Assembly (NCBI GenBank): GCA_900472575.1
Contig: UCIV01000017.1
Location: forward strand, 244,178 to 308,177
Direction of reading: 5' to 3'
Source: Hyphomicrobiales bacterium
GTDB lineage: Bacteria; Pseudomonadota; Alphaproteobacteria; Rhizobiales; Rhizobiaceae
DNA: 64,000 bases
Shown here one piece after another: positions 45,907 through 53,262 of the stretch (positions within the stretch are counted from its first letter, which is position 1; each line of letters opens with the position of its first letter). The notes beneath the pieces are model-generated. The model saw nothing but the letters and a program-made list of their open reading frames with translations. It ran no database searches and was not told the origin of the DNA. The position numbers and the translations under genes were made by a program.

Positions 45907-45931
45907 ATTTGTAATACGACGTATTACAAAT
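45907..45931. promoter_or_regulatory. Operator palindrome of the toxin-antitoxin module
   Basis: ATTTGTAATAC (45907-45917), spacer GAC, GTATTACAAAT (45921-45931): perfect 11-bp arms just before the antitoxin ribosome binding site. This is a typical site for an RHH antitoxin, so autoregulation is likely. It also marks the right edge of the module. Confidence 0.75.
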
Positions 45932-45952
45932 TACACCCATGCGGCCATTCGC

Positions 45953-47122
45953 TCAATATCCCACTGCCTCGCGTTTCTCGTCGTCGGTCAGAAAACCCGC
46001 CGCCCCGACCCGCGCCCACAGTGCTTCGCGCTCGGCACTCAGCCCCGCAATCCGGTCGAGATCCGGCTCCAGCCGTAATTCCCCGTAGATCTCGGACAGC
46101 CAGGCGGAGAAGCTCGCGGCAGTTCGCGCAATCAGCGGCAACACGGTCAGCCTGTAGAAGGCGCGGTTGGCCTCCTGGTAATTGGCATAGGTATTGTCGC
46201 CGGGAATACCGATCAGCATCGGCGGCACGCCGAGCGCCAGCGCGACATCCCTTGCGGCGCCATTGCGCGCCTCGATGAAATCCATGTCCTTCGGCGAAAG
46301 CCCCATCGCCTTCCAGTCCAGCCCTCCCTCAAGCAGCAAGGGCCGCCCGGCATTGACGGCACCGGAATACCCCGCCTCCAGCTCGTCCTTCAGCCGCTGA
46401 TACTGGTCGGCCGAAAGATTGCCGCCATCCTTCGGCTGATAGACGAGCGCGCCGGAAGGTCTCGCCGAATTGTCGAGCAAAGCCTTGTTCCAACCCGCCG
46501 CCGCATTGGAGAGATCGAGTGCTGCTCCCGCCGCCACAAGCGGCGAAAAGCCAGAATGGTCGTCGAGCGGGTGAAACAGTTTTAAGTGCAACAGCGAAAG
46601 CCTCCCATCCTCGGCTTCAGCCGCAAGCCTGCGCGTTCCCCCACCGGCGCGATAATCATACCCCGTCACCCAGCCATCGCGCCCCTCAACGACGCTCACC
46701 CGATCGGGCCGCAACAGATGCAGTTCGCGCAAACTGCCGCCGATCGCCAGCGGTTCGACATAGGCATTGCCGGAGAGGAGCAGATGCCCGTAGAGCGCCT
46801 CGAAAAAATCCGGTCCGCCCTGCCGTCCGTTTGGACGCAGAAGCAGCGCCAGCGCCGGATGATCCGCAACCTCCGCAACACCTTCGTAAGCCAGCCACGG
46901 CACAGCGGCTGCAGCCTCCGCAATCATCCGCACCGCCCGATATGCCACCGGATTGCGCATGAACCCTGTCCGCGCCAGCGCCGCATAAGACCTGCCGGAC
47001 CAATGCGCCGTTCCCTCGCTGGCAAGCACCGCAAAGGCGGACGCGACGCCCTTCCCTTGATCTGCAGACACGGCTTTGCGTTCCCCCGTGGAAAGCCACG
47101 GCAGGCGAAAAGGAGATTTCAT
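45953..47122 (-). CDS. GTA g3-like portal protein
   Basis: 389 aa, HK97-type portal family. Landmarks are FMRNPVAYRAVRMIAEAAAA, LLRPNGRQGGPDFFEALYGH, LLSGNAYVEPLA, LKLFHPLDDHSGFSPL, KALLDNSARPSGALVY, and ALGVPPMLIGIPGDNTYAN near the C-terminus. It forms the dodecameric DNA entry ring. The C-terminal end is close to the TA operator, so the module lies directly downstream of g3. Confidence 0.94.
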   Translation of the reverse strand: MKSPFRLPWLSTGERKAVSADQGKGVASAFAVLASEGTAHWSGRSYAALARTGFMRNPVAYRAVRMIAEAAAAVPWLAYEGVAEVADHPALALLLRPNGRQGGPDFFEALYGHLLLSGNAYVEPLAIGGSLRELHLLRPDRVSVVEGRDGWVTGYDYRAGGGTRRLAAEAEDGRLSLLHLKLFHPLDDHSGFSPLVAAGAALDLSNAAAGWNKALLDNSARPSGALVYQPKDGGNLSADQYQRLKDELEAGYSGAVNAGRPLLLEGGLDWKAMGLSPKDMDFIEARNGAARDVALALGVPPMLIGIPGDNTYANYQEANRAFYRLTVLPLIARTAASFSAWLSEIYGELRLEPDLDRIAGLSAEREALWARVGAAGFLTDDEKREAVGY

Positions 47123-47201
47123 TCCAGTGATCCTTTATTTAAAGGCCAAACTAACCGTGGAGTGGAGTCTGCGCGCCGGAAGTGGCGGGCTCTCACAGAT
47201 T

Positions 47202-47762
47202 TTAAGCGGCAAGTGCGTTTACGCTCTGCTTAAAATCTTTCCAGCTCCGCTTTCTTTCTGCGTGACGTGCGTGAAGTCCCGTAAGATGATATATCCATTT
47301 CCGATCGAACCATAGGCCGGCAACCATCTGCTGCCCCTCATATGGGTCGATGTCCTGACGATAGGATTTTCCACCGGTCGTACCGCTCGTTATGGCAATT
47401 GGTCCAACCGGATTATTCAGCGCAATCAAAAGCTGTGAAACGAATGGTGACTTAGCGCTCATGACCTCGACGATGAATGGTGATATTTCTTTCGGAGTCG
47501 CTGAAGCGTCGTAAGCTTTGAAAAGAAGTTCATTGAGTGCCGATGGACCAGCTTCGTCGATGGCGCCCGTAACGAGAACCAGATGCCATTCTCCCAAACC
47601 TCCGGCATCGAACTGCATGCCTGTCGCGCTATCTTTTACCATTTGCGTCTCATTGACCCGAGCCCACAGCAAACCCTCGGGGTTTAATCGCAAACGCCGC
47701 AATGATGCCAGATATTCCTGGCCGGCCCTCAGCAGGGCAGGTGAAAGGTTTTCACTATCCAC
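47202..47762 (-). CDS. Unidentified protein paired with the HEPN-like gene
   Basis: 186 aa, soluble, mixed alpha/beta, no recognised motif. It includes a Gly-rich stretch AITSGTTGGKSYRQ that is not a real Walker A, and a basic C-terminus (HARHAERKRSWKDF). The start is GTG 47762, supported by AAGGAG 8 nt upstream, so it begins inside the end of the 145-aa gene (34-nt overlap) and the two are translationally coupled. Base composition is lower in GC than the neighbouring structural genes, suggesting acquisition. A defence, toxin-antitoxin or immunity role is possible but not shown. Confidence 0.65.
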   Translation of the reverse strand: MDSENLSPALLRAGQEYLASLRRLRLNPEGLLWARVNETQMVKDSATGMQFDAGGLGEWHLVLVTGAIDEAGPSALNELLFKAYDASATPKEISPFIVEVMSAKSPFVSQLLIALNNPVGPIAITSGTTGGKSYRQDIDPYEGQQMVAGLWFDRKWIYHLTGLHARHAERKRSWKDFKQSVNALAA

Positions 47763-48166
47763 TCAACCACTCCTTCGCTTGAGAATGCATCTCTATAAAT
47801 CTGTTCGGCATATTTCTCAGGCATGGAGCTTGGATTATAGCCATGCCGGCGCCGCCAATCCAGAATTGTCTTCAGGCGAAATCTAATCGGATGCCGTCCT
47901 AAGCCCTCCGGGGTTACGCCGAGTTCCTTCAGCAGCCCCCACGTTTCGTGAACCCAGAGGTCCTTACGCTCACCGCTATCAGGCCATCTGTTCCACCCTT
48001 TTTGCTGCATGATCGCAGCCTTGAGATAGCACTCGACGGCAAAGCCGGTATGGTCCCAAACTAAGGAAAACTGCTTATCCTTTTTCAGGGCGCGCGCGCC
48101 GTTTCGATGTCGCTGCGCAAGCGCTATCCAGTCATCAACTGAATGTGCAGTATTTTCCCAATCCAT
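47729..48166 (-). CDS. HEPN-like helical protein in the GTA cluster
   Basis: 145 aa, all-helical. The segment ALKKDKQFSLVWDHTGFAVE followed by CYLKAAI resembles the HEPN fold, whose members often pair with nucleotidyltransferases or other partners and can act as RNases. The classical RxxxxH catalytic motif is not clear here; RRRHGYNPSS lies later and only loosely resembles it. ATG 48166 is chosen over one 33 nt upstream because a G-rich ribosome site precedes it. First gene of a coupled two-gene cassette. The HEPN assignment is tentative. Confidence 0.55.
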   Translation of the reverse strand: MDWENTAHSVDDWIALAQRHRNGARALKKDKQFSLVWDHTGFAVECYLKAAIMQQKGWNRWPDSGERKDLWVHETWGLLKELGVTPEGLGRHPIRFRLKTILDWRRRHGYNPSSMPEKYAEQIYRDAFSSEGVVEWIVKTFHLPC

Positions 48167-48258
48167 AACCGCCCCCGCAGCCGAGAAAATCACTGACATC
48201 TATCGGTGTCAACAAGTGCATCTCATACAGGTCAGTTCAGGTCAGTTACGGATATAGC

Positions 48259-48567
48259 CTACCTGAGCGGCGTCTTTGCCGCCTTGTCGCTGTCATAGTC
48301 TGCAGCAATGCGCATCTCGCGAAGCGGCCGCACGGTTTCAGTCGATTTCTGATAGATCGGATGCGCCTTGTAGGCTGCCAGCGCCGCCTCGTTTTCGAAC
48401 TCGCCGTAGACGACGAAGTCGACTTCCCGGTCCCACTGGTCGGTTTTTACATTCGTGCCGATTTCCAGAAGCGATGCATGCGGGTTTGCGGTCAGCATCG
48501 AAAGCCCTGCCCTGACATCCTCGAGATTTTCGGACGTGGCCGTGAAAAACACGATATGGCGTATCAT
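48259..48567 (-). CDS. Dabb-family (stress-responsive A/B barrel) protein
   Basis: 102 aa. Dimeric alpha-beta barrel family: MIRHIVFFTAT at the N-terminus, VDFVVYGEFENEAALAAY, then HPIYQKSTETVRPL. Cytoplasmic, function usually unknown. ATG 48567 has GGAG 6-7 nt upstream. It sits between the HEPN-like cassette and the endolysin gene and is not a known GTA component. Confidence 0.85.
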   Translation of the reverse strand: MIRHIVFFTATSENLEDVRAGLSMLTANPHASLLEIGTNVKTDQWDREVDFVVYGEFENEAALAAYKAHPIYQKSTETVRPLREMRIAADYDSDKAAKTPLR

Positions 48568-48604
48568 CGAAACTCCGCAGCACCTCATTCAGACAAGGTG
48601 CCTG

Positions 48605-49273
48605 CTAACACGCGTCCCCGCCCGCATCAATGCGCCTCGGCAAAGCCAGCCGGTATGCCTTGGCGTATCCCGCCACAAGTTCCGCCCGATCCGTCCCGTT
48701 GACGATCTTTCGCGCACCGGTCCAGTCTCTCCTGCCGTCAGCGAAATAATCACCGAGCCTGCGACCGGTAAACGAGCCCTCGAGCATGCCACTGACAAGG
48801 ATCGCGACTGCAACGCCCATCTCCATCGCACGCCCCGGCTCGGAAACGAGATCGATCCCGGTCAGTGCCGACATCGCCTCGTAATTTCTCCGATGTGTCA
48901 GTTGCACGAAGCCGCGGCCAAGCCAGGTCCTGCCCTCGGCATCCGGCCGCCAATAGGGTGTCTTCACCGCGGGAAGCCGACCCGCCTTGAAGGCTTTTTC
49001 CAGCCGGGCAATCGCTTCCTCATCATTGAGCGCCAGCGTCTCGCGCACCGGCTGCATCGTCGCCGCCGTCTCATGGAAGGCTGTCGCCAGCACATAGGCC
49101 AGCGCATCGTCGCCACCTGCAGACTTTCGAACGGCCACGCTCAGTTTCGTCCATCCGTCGAGAATCGTATTGAGCCCGTTAACCTCGCGCTGCTTCAGAC
49201 ACCCGGAAAACAGGCTCTTGCGCACCTCGTCGAAGAAAATGCGACGTTCCGCCGCATTGTTAAGCTTACCCAT
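48605..49273 (-). CDS. GH19-type endolysin/chitinase-like hydrolase
   Basis: 222 aa. Fold of phage GH19 endolysins: catalytic Glu in LATAFHETAATMQP (about residue 69), then WLGRGFVQLTHRRNYEAMS, ALTGIDLVSEPGRAMEM and a C-terminal ARKIVNGTDRAELVAGYAKAY. Cytoplasmic form without a signal peptide, so it would need a holin to reach peptidoglycan. The RcGTA endolysin lies outside the main cluster; here it lies inside, between the portal and terminase genes. Likely role is particle release by lysis (inference). Confidence 0.85.
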   Translation of the reverse strand: MGKLNNAAERRIFFDEVRKSLFSGCLKQREVNGLNTILDGWTKLSVAVRKSAGGDDALAYVLATAFHETAATMQPVRETLALNDEEAIARLEKAFKAGRLPAVKTPYWRPDAEGRTWLGRGFVQLTHRRNYEAMSALTGIDLVSEPGRAMEMGVAVAILVSGMLEGSFTGRRLGDYFADGRRDWTGARKIVNGTDRAELVAGYAKAYRLALPRRIDAGGDAC

Positions 49274-49446
49274 TTACCGCTCGCCTTCACCGTGTTGCGA
49301 CTTTCAATCGGTTTAAGAAAACTAAATCGTTTTAACGACTTAAAGGCTAATTTACTTTTGTCTCGAGCTATGGAACCAATATGGCCATGCGACGTTATGC
49401 CGACGCTTTTCCATGATGGTGCAGCGCAACAAAAAAGGAGATCATG

Positions 49447-49569
49447 ATGATGCCGCAGCCCGCTCAGGCAGCCCCTTCGAAACCGATCCCGCAGGAAGTT
49501 CTGGATCGCATGGAATCCGAATGGAAGCAGATGCAGGAAAACAATTCCCGCCAGCCGAACCAGCGCTGA
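49447..49569 (+). CDS. 40-aa Pro/Gln-rich protein
   Basis: 40 aa: MMPQPAQAAPSKPIPQEVLD, then an acidic/Gln-rich helix ending NQR. Three consecutive ATG codons follow AAGGAG (49435-49440); the one at 49447 has the best spacing. Plus strand, opposite to the GTA genes, and 27 nt before the next small plus-strand gene. Function unknown. Confidence 0.5.
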   Translation: MMPQPAQAAPSKPIPQEVLDRMESEWKQMQENNSRQPNQR

Positions 49570-49596
49570 GCCAGATAACCCATCCGGATATCGCCG

Positions 49597-49932
49597 ATGT
49601 CCGGATGGCGTAATTACGTGGCACCGGTCCTTATGGGAACGGTGCTTTTGTTTGGTGCAAGCATGCTGGTCAGGGTGGCCATGGACCCATCCTGCGCTCC
49701 GCGACAAGCCGAGCATTCACGCCGAATGCAGCAATCCGAACAAACTCTCTTGCGGCTGTCATCACTGCCGCGAAATCAACAATGCCTGTTCTATCGCGAG
49801 CGCGCCGCGCTCATCGCCGAACAGATAAGACCAGGCGATCGGTGTTTCGGGCCGGGCCGCAACGGTGAAGCGCTGAGAAGGCAGACCGAGGCTCGGCTTT
49901 ACAAGGACCTTGCCGAAAGCTGCACGCTCTAG
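49597..49932 (+). CDS. Small single-pass membrane protein in the GTA cluster
   Basis: 111 aa. One N-terminal transmembrane helix (about 8-28) is followed by a periplasm-sized domain with four cysteines and helical RxxQ-rich segments. The ribosome site is weak, so it may be translated after the 40-aa gene. Faces the terminase gene. No family recognised; a spanin-like or lysis accessory role is conceivable only from its position near the endolysin. Confidence 0.55.
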   Translation: MSGWRNYVAPVLMGTVLLFGASMLVRVAMDPSCAPRQAEHSRRMQQSEQTLLRLSSLPRNQQCLFYRERAALIAEQIRPGDRCFGPGRNGEALRRQTEARLYKDLAESCTL

Positions 49933-49980
49933 GGTCAAAGCCCCTATCCTGATTGAGCTTTGCCCCTAAAGCGCATTGCA

Positions 49981-51561
49981 TCATATCCCGCGCACCCGCG
50001 GTTCGCCCTGCCCTTCCAGAACCAGCGCCGTCAGCGCCCAGACCAGCGCATCCAGCCTGTCAGGTGAGCGCCCCGATGACAGCCCGTCGGGACCAAAATC
50101 GCACATCTGGTCCTCCAGTTCGATAAACCGCCCTGCATGCGCCACCCTTCCCTGTTCGTAGAGCGCCGCCACCGGCTCGGCCCGCAGAAACTTTCCCCGC
50201 GTCGCCCTGACCATGGTGATTGGCAGCGCCACGTCGACACTTCGGAGCATCGCCGTCACCATCTCGCCGCCCTGGTTGACCTCGGCGACGATCCTGTCGG
50301 CAGAAAACCGCCGATATGCCCTCACGACAGACTGCGCCCACTGGGCAGGCGTCGCGCCCTCCACGGAACAATCCGCCAGCACAACGGCCCGCCCCTCCGG
50401 CTCCAGCCCGGCCACGACGATGCCGCAACAGGAATTCTGTCCTATGCCTGCGGGCGGATCGACCGCAACGACGATCCGCCTTAAGGCCGGCACGACCCGG
50501 ATCACGCAGGCCTCGATCTCCGAGCGGCGCCACAGCGCGTCCTCGCGGTCCTCGATCAGCTCGCCAGCCAGTTCCTGCCGGCCCAGCCTCGTGCCGCCAT
50601 ACCGGCGCTCCAGCGCCTCGATAAAACCCGGCGCCAGGTTTTGCCGGTTGTCGCCGGTGGCGATCCTGACCAGCCGCGTCGAAGGATCGGCGATCAGCCG
50701 CTTCAATACCGGAACCGGCCGCGGCGTCGTCGTCACCAGCTGCCGCGGATCGTTGCCCAGCCGCAGGCCGAACTGCAGCATGTCGAATGTCTCTTCGGCA
50801 TGTTTCCATTTCCCGATCTCGTCGCACCACGCATAATGAAACTGCGGCCCGCGCAGCGCCTCCGGGTCCTCGGAGGAAAATATCTGCGCCACCGCCCCGT
50901 TCGGCCAGACAAGCCGGCGCCGCGAGATTTCAAAGTCCGGAGACTTGTCGCGCGCAATCCGGCAGATACCGGATACGCCGTCGATCATCACCTCGCGGGC
51001 GTCACCCAGCGTTTCCGCCACCAGCGCGATCCTCAGATCGGACCGCTCTCCGGCAGAAGCCAGCTTATGCACCCATTCGGCCCCGGCCCGCGTCTTGCCC
51101 GATCCGCGTCCGCCCATGACCAGCCACGTGCGCCAGTCACCTGCGGGCGGCCTCTGTTCCGGTCGACCGTTGACGTCCCAGTCCCGTTCATAGCGAGAGA
51201 CGAACCGTGCCGGTACCACAAGCCCCTCCACCTCGACGACCGCGGAAGGTTGCGTCGCCGCTGTCGAAGATGCTTCAGCCGTTTCTATTTCATGCGCATG
51301 GCTTGCCCCTCGCGCCAATATGTTTTCCGCGCTGGTGACCGCCATGCATTCACTCTCATGCTGCTCGTCGATACCCTGCATGCCTGCCTGATGTTGGGCA
51401 GCGATACGACTTTTCTGCTTGGCGAGACGCCTCGCGTCGGATGCCCGTGCACGACGCTCAGCCCGTGCCCGATGGCGGATCGGTGCCCGCTCGTCGAGGC
51501 TCGGCATCAGAGGCAGCGCCGTTTCGGATCCAGGTAGCAAGAAGACTTTTGGCCCGTTCAT
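49981..51561 (-). CDS. GTA g2-like large terminase subunit
   Basis: 526 aa as called. ATPase domain with Walker A GGRGSGKT (150-157) and Walker B-like FHYAWCDEIGKW, then an RNase H-like nuclease domain with VAVDPPAG, RIVAEVNQGGEMV and SPDRLDALVWALTAL. It packages headful DNA into GTA heads. The first 110 residues or so are low complexity and overlap the g1-like gene by 104 nt; starts at 51507 or 51345 are possible, although AAGG lies 4-5 nt before 51561. Homologous GTA terminases begin near the ATPase domain. Confidence 0.92.
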   Translation of the reverse strand: MNGPKVFLLPGSETALPLMPSLDERAPIRHRARAERRARASDARRLAKQKSRIAAQHQAGMQGIDEQHESECMAVTSAENILARGASHAHEIETAEASSTAATQPSAVVEVEGLVVPARFVSRYERDWDVNGRPEQRPPAGDWRTWLVMGGRGSGKTRAGAEWVHKLASAGERSDLRIALVAETLGDAREVMIDGVSGICRIARDKSPDFEISRRRLVWPNGAVAQIFSSEDPEALRGPQFHYAWCDEIGKWKHAEETFDMLQFGLRLGNDPRQLVTTTPRPVPVLKRLIADPSTRLVRIATGDNRQNLAPGFIEALERRYGGTRLGRQELAGELIEDREDALWRRSEIEACVIRVVPALRRIVVAVDPPAGIGQNSCCGIVVAGLEPEGRAVVLADCSVEGATPAQWAQSVVRAYRRFSADRIVAEVNQGGEMVTAMLRSVDVALPITMVRATRGKFLRAEPVAALYEQGRVAHAGRFIELEDQMCDFGPDGLSSGRSPDRLDALVWALTALVLEGQGEPRVRGI

Positions 51562-52027
51562 CCGCCTTGTCCGCTATCAGCCGCTGCAGGCGGTCTTTCG
51601 CCTCTCCATAGCCGCCCTCATCGGCCACGCGCTCGGCCTCGATCTCGCGATCCCGCGCCAGCTGCCTTTGAAGACTGTCGACCTTTTCGAGCGTGCGCAC
51701 GATCAGGCTCATGGCGTCGGTCGCCGCCTTCACGTCGGCGCGCGCCAGCTTCTGCGCCGCCTCGTCGCCATCCGTCAGAGCGCCCGCCGCGCTCTCGCGC
51801 ATCTTGCGGAAGGTGGAAAACTGCTCGCGCATCTCCACCGTCATGTCGTTTAATAGCTTGCGTAGTTCGTCGCTCGCAGAAACGCCGCCATCCGCCGACT
51901 TGATCTCAAGCGCAATCCGCACTTCATCCGCCAGCACGGCATCCTCCGTTGGCATCTCGTCGCCATAGGCCGCGCGATCCCGCCAGATGCCGAACAGGCC
52001 CGGATCGAAACTGTCGAACTCATCCAT
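51458..52027 (-). CDS. GTA g1-like small terminase subunit
   Basis: 189 aa. Highly charged helical protein with a long central coiled coil (RADVKAATDAMSLIVRTLEK and following Q/R-rich helix) and an acidic N-terminus. Located immediately upstream of the large terminase gene, where RcGTA has g1, the small terminase. ATG 52027 is chosen for GGAG 6 nt ahead; the longer frame starts with TTG at 52054. First gene of the GTA cluster as transcribed. The identification is mainly positional. Confidence 0.72.
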   Translation of the reverse strand: MDEFDSFDPGLFGIWRDRAAYGDEMPTEDAVLADEVRIALEIKSADGGVSASDELRKLLNDMTVEMREQFSTFRKMRESAAGALTDGDEAAQKLARADVKAATDAMSLIVRTLEKVDSLQRQLARDREIEAERVADEGGYGEAKDRLQRLIADKADERAKSLLATWIRNGAASDAEPRRAGTDPPSGTG

Positions 52028-52359
52028 GGCAGGCTCCATGAAGCGCACAGGCAAATCGCCGCCAGCCTCTTCGGCTGCAGCGTTTCGTTCCCGTATCGCA
52101 ATGTCGGATTAGAATGGTTGCTCAAGTCCTGGCGCGCTCAACTATAGGCGCACACCCTTCGAAGCCCCCCGCCCTCAAGCGCAGTTCTTCGACTATGCCT
52201 GAACCCTATCAAAGCACCGTTACGCCGTCAAGGATTATTTTCCTATCTTGGTGTTTTTCGTAAATAGGCGGAGACGATCTCTGCGCTGTCGTCTTAAGCC
52301 CTTGCGATCGTGGTGCAATCGCTCATAGTGGCCACCCATTCGTTTCGCCGGAGAATTCG
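52028..52359. promoter_or_regulatory. Presumed GTA promoter region
   Basis: 332 nt between the divergent g1-like and DapA-like genes. No gene seen. An A+T-richer stretch at about 52225-52270 contains TTATTTTCCTATCTTGGTG. As the only intergenic space upstream of the whole minus-strand structural cluster, it must hold the main cluster promoter, but no known GTA regulator (GafA/CtrA) site was recognised. Confidence 0.45.
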
Positions 52360-53262
52360 ATGCCGACCACACCGCCCGCCTTTACCGGCCTTTCCGCCTT
52401 CCCGCTGACGCCTGCGGACGAAGCCGGCCGCGTCGATACCGATGCCCTGCAGCGACTTCTTTCGCGCGTTGTCGAGGCCAAGACGAATTCGATCGGTCTT
52501 CTCGGCAGCACCGGAACCTATATGTACCTCACCCGCGAGGAACGCCGCCGGGCGGTGGAGGCCGCGGTCGAATGCGTTGGCGGCAAGCTCCCGCTGATCG
52601 TCGGCGTCGGCACTCTGCGCACCGACGATGCGGTGGCGCTTGCCCGGGATGCGGCATCAGCCGGCGCCCACGCGCTGCTTCTTGCGCCGGTCTCATACAC
52701 GCCGCTCACCGAGGAAGAGGCGTTTCGCCATTTCGAAGCGGTCGCCGCCGCAACCGATCTGCCGCTTTCGATCTACAACAACCCGTCAACCACGCATTTT
52801 TCTTTCAGCGAGGCACTGATCGGGCGCCTGGCTGGCCTTGCCAATGTCAGCGCGGTGAAAATGCCGCTGCCGAAGGGCGGCGATTTTTCAGGCGAGATCG
52901 CTCGATTGAGAGCCGCCACACCGGCCAATTTCGCCATTGGCTATAGCGGTGACTGGGAGTGCCCGCATGCACTGCTGGCCGGTGCGGATTGCTGGTACAG
53001 CGTCGTCGCCGGTCTGTTCCCCAAGCCCGCGCTAGCCCTGACCCGCGCGGCGATCAGCGGCAACGCGGAAGAAACGAAGCGGCTGGATACCTCCTTCCAC
53101 CCTCTCTGGCAGCTGTTCAAGACGCATGGCAGCCTGCGCGTGGTCTATGCGGCCGCGAACCTCATGGGCATCACCAAAGCCCAGCCGCCGCGCCCCGTCC
53201 TGCCGCTGGGTTCGGAGGCCGTTCGGGATATCGAAGCAGCCATCTCGCTTCTGAAGGACTAG
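52360..53262 (+). CDS. DapA/dihydrodipicolinate synthase-family aldolase
   Basis: 300 aa TIM-barrel class I aldolase. GLLGSTGTYMYLTREER at about 47-63 is the family phosphate/carboxylate loop, Tyr139 lies in SIYNNP and the Schiff-base Lys167 in VSAVKMP. It joins pyruvate or a related 2-oxoacid to an aldehyde, or cleaves the reverse. It lacks lysine-pathway neighbours, so it is more likely a paralogue acting on another sugar acid or an aldehyde than DapA itself. Just right of the GTA cluster, convergent with selO. Confidence 0.88.
   Translation: MPTTPPAFTGLSAFPLTPADEAGRVDTDALQRLLSRVVEAKTNSIGLLGSTGTYMYLTREERRRAVEAAVECVGGKLPLIVGVGTLRTDDAVALARDAASAGAHALLLAPVSYTPLTEEEAFRHFEAVAAATDLPLSIYNNPSTTHFSFSEALIGRLAGLANVSAVKMPLPKGGDFSGEIARLRAATPANFAIGYSGDWECPHALLAGADCWYSVVAGLFPKPALALTRAAISGNAEETKRLDTSFHPLWQLFKTHGSLRVVYAAANLMGITKAQPPRPVLPLGSEAVRDIEAAISLLKD

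Noticed and set aside
47202..47762. TSGTTGGKSYR in the 186-aa protein as a Walker A motif
   Set aside because: The Gly/Lys/Ser order does not fit GxxxxGK[ST] with following hydrophobic helix, and no Walker B was found.
31811..52027. Treating the cluster as an ordinary prophage
   Set aside because: Gene order and the short tape measure match GTA g1-g15, and no integrase, repressor, replication genes or attachment-site direct repeats were seen.
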